Position numbers and translations under genes: made by a program. The notes beneath the pieces are model-generated. The model saw nothing but the letters and a program-made list of their open reading frames with translations. It searched no databases and had not been told where the DNA came from. A DNA stretch of 64,000 nt from Megalonaias nervosa (taxonomy: Eukaryota > Mollusca > Bivalvia > Unionida > Unionidae). The stretch lies in assembly GCA_016617855.1 (NCBI GenBank), contig JAECUM010096238.1, forward strand, positions 62,001 to 126,000, in the 5' to 3' direction. Shown piece after piece: positions 24,516-37,725 of this stretch. How positions within the stretch are numbered: position 1 is the first letter of the stretch; every line of letters starts with the position of its first letter.

Positions 24516-24670
24516 TTTTCAGCATACTCAATCATAAGACTTCCAGACTTGAATGGACCAGTTTCGCAATACATGGAAATAATGCGCTCAGGTTATCTTG
24601 CAAAGTCTTGCAATTCTAAAACGAGGCGCCCACTGCTGGGAGATTTATAATTAAAATGTTAGAACGTGAG

Positions 24671-24671
<1 letters not shown>

Positions 24672-24718
<47 letters not shown>
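24672..24718. repeat. (TA)n(CA)n microsatellite
   Basis: An alternating AT tract runs directly into an alternating AC tract. It is a candidate for alternative DNA structure and length variation. Confidence 0.95.
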
Positions 24719-25636
24719 TAAACTACAGAATGTTATTTTAATTAAAGAACCAAAACTATAGAATAATGTTAAAATACCAAACTATTCAAAATTATTTTAT
24801 TTAAAATACCAAGCAACAGAATAATGTTATTTTTAAATAAAAATGTTTTGATAATTTTCAGACTATGATCCAGGGTTCTGAAAATGGGCTCATGTAGACA
24901 TTTTCAGGGTTTGAAGCTACAATAGCCCGCTAGTCAGAGACTAGTAGATTTCACTACAGACTAAAATCTGTACATTGGTATTAGTATAATGGGACAATGA
25001 AAAATTTTATTTTAAATTTAAATTCAACAGAAACGGTGGGGACAGTTGCTGCCCTCTGAATCTGCAAGAACAGTGATTGTTTTTCCACCGATTGTAGTTA
25101 CAGTTTATTTGAACTACATACTTCTAAACATGCTTTGATAGCTAAACTGCATATACCTCTAAACATGATTTGACAAATATTAATAAACATTAAAAAGAAC
25201 TTGCTTAAACTGGTTTAGTGATAAATAAGATAAGAAACATTTTAAAACAAATATTTAGTATAAAACCAATTTCTAAGAGAAATTTTTCATTTGCTTTGCT
25301 GTGTATTTTTTTTTAAACAAACATAGCGTGGAATAGGTTTATTATGATAATAATTATTATTTATCTGAATGCTCATATTTGTTTATCAACATCATAAGTA
25401 CATGTACACTATCTCATGATATTATTCAACTTTCCAAAGCCGATCTCCACTTACACAGTCAATATAAAGAACACACATTGTAAAAGGGGTCCATTCTCCA
25501 TGATGCAATAGCCAGTCCTCTCTGGAATTTATTTTGAGCATTTGAATCTATAATTGTTGTTCCATGTAAGCTACTTTGGGAATAAATGCAGTAGTGTTCA
25601 CTCTGAAAATTTTCTTTCCTTTTCCTAACATTTTTT

Positions 25637-25980
25637 TATCAATATCATCAACCATGTGATCTCAACTGGTACCCTAGCTAATCAAATTCATCTGGACATT
25701 CTGCCAGCCAATGAAACTGATTATCAATATCATCAACCATGTGCTCTCAACTGGTGCCCTAGCTAATCAAATTCATCTGGACATTCTGCCAGCCAATGAA
25801 ACTGATTATCAGTATCATCAACCATGTGCTCTCAACTGGTGCCCTAGCTAATCAAATTCATCTGGACACTCTGCCAGTCAATGAAACTGATTATCAATAT
25901 CATCAACCATGTGCTCTCAACTGGTGCCCTAGCAAATAAAATTCATTAGGACATTCTGCCAGCCAATGAAATGATTATCA
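25637..25980. repeat. 85/86-bp tandem repeat, 4 copies
   Basis: Four copies of atcaatatcatcaaccatgtg...ctggacattctgccagccaa tgaaactgatt, 95% or more alike between the middle copies by eye, with the last copy most diverged. Non-coding. Confidence 0.93.
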
Positions 25981-26389
25981 TACATTGCTTTAAAGTGAAT
26001 GCGATTTATTCAATATGGCATTTGCTTGAGTCAGTCCAAATTGAGCCATAAGAATATTTTATTTGTTGGATCTTCTTTATATACCATACTGGCAACACAG
26101 AACGAAAGTTTCTTGCACCAAAGATAAAAAGTACATGTCCCTGAGGTAAGATGAACCCTAATGGTTTCATGAAACCATCTCAATCACCAGTAAAGAAAAA
26201 TTCCAATTCTTGGCTCCTCTGATAAACAAGCTTTCATTGTTAAAAAAGGAACATGTACAAATAAGACAGTCAAATGAGGTGTACTTAACTGAAGGTTTAA
26301 TGAAAACAGGTAAGAAAAAAAAACAAAAACTGAGTAATATAAAGTTCATGTACATGGATACAGTAAGACCATTTCTTCCTTTCAAGTTC

Positions 26390-27440
26390 TGAGCACTGAA
26401 TCCATCTCTGATATTCTTGAACAGTAAGATTTTCAAATCTGCCACTATGGTAGCCATATTGGATGTAAGATTGGCACCATTTTGATTGAGGGCCAACTTA
26501 CGGCACTGTTAGAAGACTTTTGGTGAAAACCCCATGTTGATATAACCATGCAATCAGGAAAAATATTTGCAAACCTTTCGTGTTCATTGCAGCAGTCACA
26601 TTTGATGTCAGAAGGCACAATTTTTATTCAGGACCAACTAGATATCATAACTAGCCTTCTGGTGAAACCCCTATGTTGATATGATTTTCCATTTAGGAAG
26701 AGTAGCAAAAACATGACTTTCATGATGGCTGCCATATTAGTGCTAACTAGACATCTAGAAGCTTTTGGGTGAAATCTTAATGTTGATATGACTTTCCATT
26801 AATGAGATGCAGTGATAAGATTTCCAAGCTGGCCATTGTAGTGGCCATGCTGGATAGCAGATTGGCATAATTTTTAGTTAGAACAACCAGACACCATAAG
26901 AAGTCTATGCTAATTTGACTTTTTGTGCAGGAAGAGTAACAATAATTACATTTTCAAGATGGATGCAGGGATGGCTGTATTCGATGTCAGTGCACTGCTA
27001 TTTTCATTTGGGACCATCTTGGGATGAATGTGTGTGTAGAACCCACTACTCATAAAAAGCCTTATTGGAAACGTCATCCATTAAGGTGGAGTTGCAATGA
27101 CAAGCTTCTCAAGATGGTCACTGTGATGATTATACTGGATGTCTGAATGGCACCATTTTCTTTTCGGACCAACATGTGATCATAAGAACTTTTCTGGTAA
27201 AACCCAAAGTTGATATGACTTTTCATTCAGGAGGAGAAATGATAGCATGATTTTCAAGATGGCTGCCATGGTGGCCATAATGACCATACGGGTGACACCA
27301 TACTTATTTAGTACCAACTACACATCATAAGAAGCCTTTCTGTCCGTCCTCCATGTTGGTATGACCAACCATTCAGGTGTCTTAGTAGCACCATTTTCAT
27401 TTAGGACCATCTTGGGATGAATGCTGTGTTAAGTTTCATG
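26390..27440. repeat. Degenerate repeat block related to 3090-3740
   Basis: About eight loose repeats of 'gatggctgccat...ttggatgt', 'ggcaccattttcatttagga ccaact', 'cataagaagcctttctggtg aaaacccatgttgatatgac' and 'cattcaggaggagtagcaat'. The period is about 120-150 bp. It has no coding sense. Confidence 0.72.
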
Positions 27441-27527
27441 ACAATCCTCCAAGTATCTTAGAAGGAGCAGCAACAGCAAACTTGTGCCTCATATAAGCTC
27501 TTCTGTCAATGACCACAACAGTAAATA

Positions 27528-29514
27528 CAGTGTGACCCTGCTATAGCACGCTCTGTTATAACACGAATTCGGATATAACACGGTTGCGGTGTGGCTCCCG
27601 AAATTTCGTATACATGTATTTTTCTTGTACACGAAAAAAAATTCTTTCTTAAAAGTACAAAAAAAAAAGTTTATTATCATTTTATGGAAGAGATCGCGTA
27701 TGAATAATACAAGACGATTGTGGCGTGGCTCCTGAAATTTTATATGCATTTTTCTCATTCACGAAAAAATAGTGTTTTCTTCTTAAAAGTATGAAAAATA
27801 ACGTGTAAAAAGTTTAATCAGGAATCGTGCAGGGCTTTGCCAATGTCGCAAATTGTGATTTTTTTTCCCTTATTGGCGGCAAAATATACCATCTGGTGAT
27901 TTTTTTATTGGCGACATTGTTGACTGTTTAATCTGGTATATACAACCATTGGTTTGGAGTAGAGAAATTCATAGGCCCCATGAAAGGAAGCCACAAACTT
28001 GATATAAAATGCACTGAAATTTGTCTACTGTTACACAAAGAAATTCTTTGTCCATAGTGACAAACAATCTTAACAGTGCATTGTTATATCAAAATCCGCT
28101 TATGTTGACGTATAACATGAGTACTGTATGTTTTGAGATACCAGCTTTTTTTTTTCAAATTTACATTTCTGGTAGCGGAGATCAACCGGACGAGGCATTA
28201 TCTCATGATCTATCTTTTGTCGGATTTTCGGCCACTCGCTAGTAATTAATATATTTGCATAGACTGACATTTGTATGTGGATGCTAAGTAAAATTCCTCT
28301 TCTTTTCACTCAGAATTAAATCCTTTAGAACATTCATGTTTTCTGTAGTAATCCCTGTCATCAGACCAGAACACCTGTGTCTCTATCGTCGATTGACCCT
28401 TTCTTTAAATTTCTGACGCATGCGTGGAAGGCAGCATCACTCCACTACCACAAATGTTTAAAAAAAAAAAAAGAAAAATAAAAAGAAAAAACAAAAGCTC
28501 TCACTTGTCTATTCAATAGGCAGGGAGGAACAGTAACTACAGTTGACCATACGACGGCCAATTCATTTTTTTAAAAAATATACCCAGATAAAATAGTGGC
28601 TGAAATTTCAAAGAAAACATTACCTTTGAAACACCGATTGTTATGAAAACGTACTAAGCAAAGGGGGAAAAAAATCAGTCTCACTCAGGCAATACAATTT
28701 TTTTATGTTGCCGCCACAATCAGAAATGGGCATTTGTTTGGTTCTTCAAAGCTGTCCTTTAGCGGTGACTTCAATAACGCATGCACCCTTCATCAAAGAA
28801 AGCCAACTACAATCTTCGATAAAAACAAGAACCTTTCTTCAAGGGAAGTCAGTACCAAACTTAAAGCAATGGAATCTGATGGATTGTTTCATTTTCCAAC
28901 GTGACTGGAACACGTTTACTGTGCCGTGAGAGTTTCCTTTTTACAGGAAAAAAGATTATGCTTACTGACAGCGCTTAAGACGCAAAGTTTTACCGACTTG
29001 GGACGTACTGAGTAAATGTACATCATTTGTTACGTGATTATGCTATTTTTTTCCACTGAATTCAGACCTATATGACCTGTAACAAAATTATTGAATATTT
29101 TAAATGTGTGTGTGTGTGCATATTTTCGATGGAATTACTTGTATTCTGGATTCAATATATGTGTCATGATTCGCGGTTGAGTACATGGTGTTGATACTTT
29201 ATTCACTGCTATACATTAGACATGTATATATAAACAGTATAGATGTATATGTACCAATGCGTGGTTCTCTGAATAAAGTAAAATATTAGATATGCCTTCT
29301 TTGTTTTCACTAAAGGTGTATTTCTCATTTACTATGCATCGATTTAAGATGATAACTGTGCCAATGAAGCACGTATTTGTATTTATTACCTACCCCACCC
29401 CCCGCACATTTTTTCGGGTACATGCATCATTTTCTTCAGCTAATTGACCTGGTTTTTTACAACACGGTCGGGTTCTATGGCTCCCAACTACCGTGTTATA
29501 GCGGGGTCACACTG
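27528..29514 (+). mobile_element. Pogo/Tigger-like transposon, copy 2 (non-autonomous)
   Basis: The ends cagtgtgaccctgctatagc and gttatagcggggtcacactg are flanked by TA at 27526-27527 and 29515-29516. The sub-terminal ggctcccgaaatttcg and the right 500 bases (gagtacatggtgttgatact; gcgtggttctctgaataaa) match copy 1. It has no transposase remnant that I can see. Its centre (about 27830-28950) differs from copy 1 and is unrecognised. Confidence 0.87.
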
Positions 29515-29516
29515 TA

Positions 29517-31488
29517 GATGTCACGCAAGCCCGTCAAATTAACAGTTTGAATGTGACATGTTACCAAGAGTGGATATAGAATACACTTACTGTGCAATAC
29601 TGAAGTTGCGATTTAAAGGACAAGTATGTGTTCCTTCAAGATAACCATACTGCATGGAAATCAAGTTATCATACGTACATTGATGTGTTTTGGGAATATA
29701 AGACAGCCAAGATAGAGACAGAAGTGTGGGAGTGTATGACTCCATAAGAGAGGCCTCACAGAGCATTCTAGCCAGTTAAGGGGAGATTCGAAAACATGAG
29801 CAGGAAAGCGCAGATATAGGGTTGAAGTTTGGAACAATGAATAATGTTGAATTGTGGCCACCCTTAGATGATATTTTATGTTGAATATGCGTTATTCAGA
29901 TCAGGAAACAAGTGGGAAAACTGACTTTGGTGAGTTCCTAATATAGTGCAATAATAGAACTGTACAATTTAAAGAGAGCTGATTAACAGGACTGAAACCA
30001 ATTTCTATTAATCTTATTTCATTTCACATTTTATTATTGTCATGAGAGATTGTGTTAGCGGGAATGTGTGTGTGTGCATCATTAGTGCTATATGTCAATA
30101 AATGCAACATTACATATGTATTTTCCATTGTTTATCTTCATCCTTTAAGTGATTATCCCGTCCCAAAACATTCACCCTCCTTGTCCGAATTACCGACTAA
30201 GTATAGGGACAATGCTGTACCAATAAATGAACAATGAAGTATTTTCAAGTGAAATTCATGCTTTATCTTTATATTTTTATTTAGTTTCAATTTAATTCTA
30301 TATTTTTATTTGGTTTCAATGTAATTATTATGGGTGAGATATGTCCTCTTCTGTTCAATCATGAAAATAACCGACTGTCAAGGCAATGGATTCTAGCCCT
30401 TCAACTAGAACTTAATGCTTACACAGCAGCTAAGCAGAATTTTTTTAAACAACTTTTAACAACTCAATAATCCTTGATTGAAAAAATTAACAGAGTAAAT
30501 ATCTCTGGCAATTACAATACATGAACGGAGCTGACATTTCAGTAACATCTGTGTGAAGTTCAGCCAAATTTATAGTTCAAATCACACTGTGGACAACTAA
30601 CTCCCAAGTTGTTGTTTTGCATTGTCTGTAGTGTTCTAATTAACACACACTTGTGTATTTTCTCTTCTTTCAAGTTATGTGCAAACTGTTTTTATTGGTA
30701 CAAATGATTAAGGGATGTATTCAGTTATTGGTATGTGCTATCAATGAATTACTGTTGATAATGGCTATTTCATTTTGAGAAATTAACCAGTGTAAAAACA
30801 TAGTTTGGTTCTGGTGGTTTATGTGTGAATTTATTATGCACACATTTAATAGCCTCATATCTACTTGACCTATATTAAAACTCGTATACCAAATGAATTA
30901 AATAATAAACTCAACAGATTACTATTTATGTATGCCATTGGTGGTTATAATTCTCATGTAGCAAATAAAGTTGCTAGCACCTTCCCCCCAAACTGTTAAC
31001 CTAAATTTAAGTTTCCCTCAATTTAATGAACCCTCACCTGTGCCCAATCCAATGCCTGTCACTTGTGAGCTACGTTTGAAGAGGACCACATCTATCAAGT
31101 TCCATTGCTACTGTGATAGACCAGTTTATGCAGAAATAAATTTGAACTCTAATAAGACACTACATTCTGTAATTTTTCTTCCTTTCATATTAAACATGTT
31201 TCACTTATGTAACATTTAGTAATGCTAAATTGGCACCATTTCCCATTAGACCACCATTATCTTTGATGTGTGTAGTGCCCAGATGTGTACTGTGTGACAT
31301 CATGCCATTTTTCCTGCCCTGGCACAACCGGAGATGTAGAATAGACTTGGTGTGTTCTGCAATGTATTCTAGGAGGTGAATAACGATTTTGGAGTTAGTG
31401 TGCTGGACTCCATTTCTAAAGTATCACAGGATCAATCGAGAGGTAGTACAAAAACACTGAGTTTACAGTTACTATGGCAATGGGCCTT
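29517..31488. other. Cytohesin intron, nothing recognised
   Basis: AT-rich sequence with several short open frames (29661-29861 minus, 30971-31219 plus) but no domain, exon or clear repeat. Confidence 0.5.
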
Positions 31489-31722
31489 GGTACTTTACTT
31501 CAATTGCCTCAACACCTACTTGTATTTTTGTGCCATATAACACCAAACCATCATTCCTGATAAAAGGTACTTTACTTCAATTGCCTCAACACCTACTTGT
31601 ATTTTTGTGCCATATAACACCAAACCATCATTCCTGATAAAAGGTACTTTACTTCAATTGCCTCAACACCTACTTGTATTTTTGTGCCATATAACACCAA
31701 ACCATCATTCCTGATAAAAGGT
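31489..31722. repeat. 77-bp tandem repeat, 3 identical copies
   Basis: Three copies of ggtactttacttcaattgcc ... catcattcctgataaaa that appear identical by eye, so the expansion is recent. Confidence 0.97.
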
Positions 31723-32662
31723 ATAACAATTCAAATTAAACAAGGTCACAAACATGTATTTTCTTCTTTTTTTTTTTTGAATCAAGATATGGAAAATCTG
31801 TTTGAATCATAACATCAACCATATCTAACACGCTACTGGCAACAGAATGTTTCAAGAAACACATCACACCTTGCCCTTAAAAATTACTGAAATATATGAT
31901 TTTCTATTTACCAGGAAAAGTCAGCACCACGAAATTTTTCATTCCAGATCCAACCACATTAGTGATTATTATTTCTTTTTTCTGTCATAATTCCAATCTT
32001 TTTCCATATTATGATTTCATTGATCACTAAATCCAACATATCCATGAATGGAATTTAGACCTAAAAAGTGGAACTCAGTGTTTCCCCCAAGACCTAAAAG
32101 GGCACAATGAGTATATTAAATAAAAAGCACACTAAATATGTATCTGGTGATCAAAAATCACAAACTGACACTGTTGCTATTATTATTATTATTACTGTAA
32201 ATCTGCCAGGGGAATAGTTGACTTGAAAAGTTGTTAAAATCCCATGTCTCATGGGAAGTCCACTGAGAAAGTTGTACGAGTAAACCATAAAACAATGTAA
32301 TCTTTATCAGTAGGATCTGCCCAAAAGATACATATACCACTAATGCTCTGAAAGGAAGTCTAAAGCATGATCTGCAAGAGTTGGGAAGTAAATCAACAAT
32401 GATTATCATCGTCAACTACTGTCAATACAGATGACACACAAGAAATTTCCTCATTTTTTGGCCTTATCTTTTTTCTTCCTCATCTTCTTTCATGCATCCT
32501 TTAGAATTATGGCTTAACTCAGATCTTTGTGTTTGCTAATTCCATAGCTGTGCCATGTAAAAGAATGACATAACCAATCAGCAGTAGCACAAGTACTACT
32601 TGAATTTCAGATCTAAAATTGCCATGGAGATTTTCCATCCAACTGTAATCTTCACTTTTGAC
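31723..32662. other. Cytohesin intron, nothing recognised
   Basis: No gene or element recognised. A short (ATT)n stretch lies near 32175-32192. Confidence 0.5.
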
Positions 32663-32663
32663 A

Positions 32664-32840
32664 GGAGGAGTTGTAGTTCAGTTGGTAGATCACCAGATAC
32701 TTTATTTGTGATCAGGAGTTTGATACCTGCCCTGCACCAGTCCAGGTCAGCTGCTTCAGTGTATCCTTGGGAAAGGTCCTTAGCTCCCAACCCTATGTAT
32801 GGTATCATAATAACACATCAAAAGTACTCTTAAAATCATA
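32664..32840 (+). mobile_element. tRNA-headed SINE, family 3
   Basis: It begins ggaggagttgtagttcagtt ggtagatcacc (tRNA 5' end and A-box region), then caggagtttgatacctgcc (B-box-like, diverged). A body ending near gtatggtatcataataac follows. The tRNA-like fold is decayed (no acceptor-stem pairing seen), so this is a SINE and not a tRNA gene. Direct repeats were not resolved. Confidence 0.6.
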
Positions 32841-35019
32841 AACAAAACATAAAAATACATCTACCCATTTCATCTATTCATTCAAGTTTGGTTACCCTCA
32901 TGTTAGACTGGTTCTTATCCATTGATTCAAGTTTGGTTACCTTCATGAGAGACTGGTTTTTATCCACTGATTCAAATTTGAAGTCGACATCTTAACCATT
33001 GGCCGTGTATGTTTACATTCAGTATGCAACAATGCCATTTGACAGGGTGCATGGTTGCAGTCAAATGAAATATTGTTTAATTAATTGACCAAATCCTGAG
33101 TCAGTCAGTCTGTATGGTACTGAAATTGGTATATATCAAATCACTTCAAATTCATTTCCAGCATGAGACTCTTCTAAACATTCTAAATTATGACCACACT
33201 ACTTACACTGACTCTTTCCTATTTTCTTATTACTTTACCTATTCTGTCACATTTGAGAACAACTGCAAATACTTATAAATCTTTTAAGGAAATGTATGAA
33301 TCCATTTAAACATAGTCTTTCATCTTCATAGAATAAAGATGGGTTTCTCAAAGAAGATAGCTAATATGATAAGCAGTTTCTTTATCATCATAGTTGATTA
33401 ATACTGGCTTTAATAGTACAACATGGTCTGTTAAAATAAAACTTAAATTCTACCCAAAAATTTCAAAGACACTGGCAGCAAACAAACCAATCCTAATGAC
33501 TTCAGAAGAGTACATATTACTGTCCTAGTTTTCACTTCATAAAGGGGAAACAACTGACTGTTCATGAATCCAATTATTATTGGCAATGAAACTAAATTTA
33601 TTTTTTATCTTACACAAATTGCTGCTCTTGATATAAAATTTACTAATCTGAATTCTCCTTTGATACAAATTACATATTACATGGCACAAGTACACTTTAG
33701 AAAGTAGAGAAGACTTGAAAGCTGTAAATGGCTGCTGTGTGAGAATCTAATATGATAAAATTTTAACGTCACAATTTATGTATGTGATTTAGATGATTCA
33801 ACAATGTGCCACTCTACCACCAGTTGAGCTTTTGTTCTATTTTGCATTTTACCTATTGTTTAGCACTATCTTTTATGTACATCTGTGAAACTTTTGCAAA
33901 CGTCAGATCATTTGTTTGTCAGCCATTTTCCCAGTATTCCAAACATCTTCAATAGCATAAATCATGGGCTTCGGCCAAAAATTCAACTTGATCTTGAACT
34001 CTGGGCTAAGGATTACTTTGCTTATGGACTTATAACAAAAAAAAATGTATGTTTGAAACAAACATCATCAACGATGTTCCAATAAACATCATCAACAATG
34101 TTCCAATACACATCATCGACTATGTTCCAATAAACATTATTCATGATATTCCAATAAACATAATCAATGATCTATTTAAATACTGACCTAGTTGTGGGTA
34201 GTCCAAGTTTCCTTAACAGGGCTGGACAAATCCACTTCCCTGACACCTGGGAAAAGCTCAAGTTTGCCAGGTGCCTGAGCAATTGAATCAACAAGAATTA
34301 TTCAATCGGATGAGTTACAAAGAGAACAAAACCTGACAGGGACTGGGGGATGACTTGTCTACCATAGTAGATGGGAGAGAATAGGCAGTACTTTCTTCCA
34401 AAGCCATCCTCACATTTTCTGTGCAGTTGTGATAATGTGAATGATTATTATTTAAAGCAAATTTTGCAAAGATGGGAATGAATATCTGTATTTGAACTAC
34501 CAAGCATTCCCAGCTCCATCACATTCCTGCCAACTTGAACACTGGCCAACGTAACTTGAAAACATGTCCATTTGTTTGTGTGGGAATTTAAATTTATTAT
34601 GAAAAAGACATCAGAGTAAGTAAAGTCTGACTAAAACATTATGCCTTAAATTTGTAGAAAAGCGCCAATATAGGCTGCCAAGTGTGCGAGATATTCATGA
34701 ACATTTGACTTATATTTCCTATGTTAAGCGTCATAGGAACACGCTATATAGCGCCGTTATTTGGGCAGTAAGACCTTGACGCCCAAAACATATAAATCAG
34801 GGTCGAGATCTTACAATGTAGGACTACAGTGATGTCATATAAATAATTGTAAAAGGTGACCAATAACTTGTTGATATAAGCAACGTCAAGCAATTACTCA
34901 ATGCCACTACCTAATCCTAATAATAATTCAATATGTGCTCTCCCTTTCCACCCCCAAAATAGCTGTCCATATAGTTTAAATGGGTGATCAACGTTTGTGG
35001 CAACTCGCGACTATACGTT
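32841..35019. other. Cytohesin first intron, mostly unique
   Basis: Positions 32875-32985 hold two copies of a 52-bp unit (ttcaagtttggttacc...gactggtt). Positions 34070-34165 hold four copies of a 24-25-bp unit (aaacatcatcaacaatgttcc). Otherwise nothing was recognised. Confidence 0.55.
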
Positions 35020-35043
35020 CCCCCCTCCCCCTCCCCCTCCCCC
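35020..35043 (-). promoter_or_regulatory. G-quadruplex motif just inside the first cytohesin intron
   Basis: The coding (minus) strand carries four runs of five or more G separated by single A. The motif begins 20 bases after the exon-1 donor at 35063. Intronic G-runs close to a 5' splice site are known to influence splicing through hnRNP H/F-type proteins. A role here is inference. Confidence 0.6.
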
Positions 35044-35063
35044 GACAAACGTGAAATGTTTAC

Positions 35064-35112
35064 CTGCAATGTTGAAGGGGTTTTCACCACCAACGTCTGT
35101 AATGGTCGACAT
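35064..35112 (-). CDS. CYTH: Cytohesin, first coding exon (N-terminal tail)
   Basis: The exon encodes 16 codons starting MSTITDVGGENPFNIA plus one base (G) of a split codon. It ends at a GT donor (gtaaac on the coding strand, forward 35063-35058). The split G joins the AT that opens the exon at 20434, giving Asp, so the joined protein reads ...FNIA-D-LTTAEQELL. That matches the layout of cytohesins, where a short variable N-terminus precedes an Asp-Leu-Thr start to the coiled coil. The ATG has A at -3 and is the only start seen before the donor. Cytohesins are ARF GTPase exchange factors acting at the plasma membrane and endosomes. The variable tail itself is not diagnostic; identification rests on the phase match and the next two exons. 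The gene is head to head with LMTK. The 5' UTR probably continues above 35112, but its start cannot be placed. Confidence 0.72.
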
Positions 35113-35788
35113 ATTTGCCTCCTGCCCTTGTTTTTCTTCTATCCAAGATGAAAAAAAAAATTATAGACCTCAAATGTTGTTGTTTTCCAGTTCTTAGCCC
35201 AATCCGTTGAGCTTTCCACAGATATTATACATCAACAGAACGGTTATCCCCCTCTTTCATTTAAATATATGCAAAAATGATTTCTGTTATGGTTGTACAC
35301 CATTCAAGCACTTTGCCCATAGTCTCAAAACCATATTGGAAAGTTTCGTTCTGTTCAATTTCTGCCTTAATTTCAAGTCTATACTCTAATAAATTTAAGC
35401 ATAAAATATAAAAATAATTTACTTTAAACGGTCTAATATTTTCCATATTCGTATAGTATGTAAGCATAACTAGAGGAAAATGCTTTGTATTAACCGCCTA
35501 CTTCCTGTTGGAGAAAAATGTACATGGAGATTCTTTAATTAGCTCACCTTAGTCACATAATTATTTGTTCAAACGTGACCAGGTGACCAGTTTACGGATC
35601 GACGATGAGCTGTTCCTGTATTTTGAGTTATGTACGGGTACAGCATTAGATCATCTTGTTAAATGAAACGAGCCAAACAAGAGCGAGGCCCATGTCTGAA
35701 GCATTTCCCTTATTCTTAAGCACATTTTGGTAAATGGTCAGTACTTTCGAAAAAGGCGTGGGATAGCCTGACTCATCGACGCTATAAG
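35113..35788. promoter_or_regulatory. Divergent intergenic region, cytohesin side
   Basis: This lies immediately upstream of the cytohesin start and should contain its 5' UTR and promoter. CpG dinucleotides look denser at 35560-35760 than in the surrounding sequence. No TATA box or initiator can be assigned with confidence. LMTK starts about 3 kb away on the other strand. Confidence 0.4.
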
Positions 35789-36175
35789 CATAAATTAATT
35801 CAGTTGTTTAAAATATACAATGGTTTTATTCCAAATTACTTACAATATATAATTCAGCCTATTGTGTCTACAACGTGGGCTGGTATCGTTGCTTACAATT
35901 TACCTGTCATGTACTATACAACAGCTACAAGGGAGGACACTTCTCTCCTTTCTCGCACGACCTATTTAAGAATAAACGCTGATATTTCAAGCTACATTTC
36001 GCGTAGCGTAATAAATTTGGTACTGACGTTTACCTCAGGCATTCGACTTTGTATGCATATCCAAAGTTTGGCTTACTATCATACCTTTAAGGAATGCCAG
36101 ACCATTTTCCCACGTTACTGCTCGATATGGCCATCATCGTGCCCGCTTAAAATACAAGTGAAATCCCGCTGAATG
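35789..36175 (+). pseudogene. LINE reverse-transcriptase C-terminal fragment
   Basis: A 122-codon frame contains LFKIYNGFIPNYLQYIIQP and then YNLPVMYYTT..SRTTYLRINA. This has the same order as the C-terminal part of CR1/L2/Jockey-like LINE ORF2 proteins ('YK-x-LN-x-x-x-P-x-YI...NLR...R-T...F'), also visible in the LINE at 62171-64000. It is truncated at the 5' side and interrupted beyond the Arg-Thr motif. It lies in the gap between the two divergent genes. Confidence 0.45.
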
Positions 36176-37449
36176 TACTATACTCAGTATAATTGTTTTT
36201 ATTTAAATTGGAACAAGAATAATATTTTCAAGCCATTTTTAAGGGGGGTTCTTCCATCACCCCCACCAAAAAAATGAAATGCTAGGTCTGTAATCCCAGC
36301 AGCAGTTTTGACTCCATGTTAAATTACGTTTTGAGGATTTGTTCATCCATGTCAAAGTCCTGTACAGGTTCTAAAGAAGGTATAAATTGTGTGTGTGACC
36401 ACCTACCATCTTAACTAATTTCAACATTGATATCGAAGTTATTTTTGGATGATAGTTTTTTCACAGATTTCTTCAGTTTTCATTGTTTTGTTTATTTTCT
36501 TTGCAGCTAAATCTTAAAGTGAAACTATACCTTGCACCACCATTGTTTTAAACGCTTGCAATACTAGTTATTCAGTCACATGATTTAAAACTTGCATATA
36601 GTCAGTTTGACTTGCATCATTATGTAAGAGGCAGCTTTGAACATTTGGATTTGTGATCTCATTTTTACATATAGAAAACGAGTCTCTAAAACTGATATTC
36701 TAGACAGGTCTGGCAATGATATTGTGACCATTCGCAAAATACTTCTCTTGGACATTTGTAATTATGAATGTATAAATCTTATTCTTTTCCATATATCTAA
36801 CTTCCTATGTGTAAAAGCAATAATTTTAAACTCCTTAACTGACAAAACAAGCACAGAATGAATTTTTACATGACAGGTGCTGAACTGCCATAATTGTTTC
36901 ATAATCATATCTTCAGGCTTCCACCAGTAATGCAGATTAAGATGTACACTGCCCATCCCAGCTCTATTGCTATGCATTATGTCAAGCATGCAACAAAATA
37001 ATGATGCAGCTTTGTTGCAAATAAAACAGCAAAGTAAAACTAAATTGTAAAGATTTTTAGCTAGGTGTCATTTTAGGTTAAGTCTCACAACTCGCAGTGT
37101 TCTCAGTAGATGCATACCCTTGGGTTTTGACATGTGGAATTTAAATTTTACATATTTCTGATGCATGGAAGTTCCAGCTTGTGTGTTTTTATGATACACA
37201 TTGTGTTGTGTCTGTAACAGACTGTTGATTGATTACTTTACTCTTACAATCTAAATGCAAGTTGTTTATGAGTTGGTATAAGTAATAATGTTATTAAACA
37301 TGATTTATGATGGCCTTAGAGTCTTTTAATAAAAATTGTGTGACCTTTGATTTTTGTTTTATTGTTGAATTGTTTTTGTGTTGCTCAAGATGTTTATAGA
37401 GAAATATAAAAGGGAAGTTAATACATGTTTTAGTTTAATTCTTGTAAAA
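36176..37449. other. Intergenic, nothing recognised
   Basis: Presumed upstream sequence or 5' UTR intron of LMTK. No exon could be assigned; short open frames (36637-36861 plus, 36762-36989 minus) have no recognisable content. Confidence 0.45.
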
Positions 37450-37725
37450 ATGCCTAAACGTAAGCTTTCAACCAAAGCTACACAAAAACAGGCTTAAGGT
37501 AAAATTAATATTTATGAGTATTGGAGTACAGTCACCAACTTTAAAATCCCAGCAGCAGAAAAACTAAAGTGTTATATTTCTTGCACACTGAGTTTGCTTG
37601 TTTTGCCATTGCGACATTCTAATGCTGATACAGAGAAGATGTTCTCGATTCTTAACAAAAATAAAATTGACAGGGAAGCCTGTACTATAAAACATTTTGT
37701 AGAGCCTGTTAAGTGTGAAACTTAA
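37450..37725 (+). pseudogene. hAT-type transposase C-terminal relic
   Basis: From ATG 37450 one frame, with a single internal TAA, runs to TAA 37723. The second half reads LSLLVLPLRHSNADTEKMFS followed by ILNKNKIDR. The S-N-A-x-x-E-x-x-F-S motif with preceding hydrophobic helix is the dimerisation segment of hAT transposases and their ZBED/ZMYM-type relatives. The first 45 codons (basic start, then Y-E-Y-W-S) suggest an internally deleted copy in which the start was joined to the C-terminus. Confidence 0.55.

Noticed and set aside
32664..32735. tRNA gene on the plus strand
   Set aside because: The B box is diverged and acceptor-stem pairing was not seen; better explained as a SINE head.
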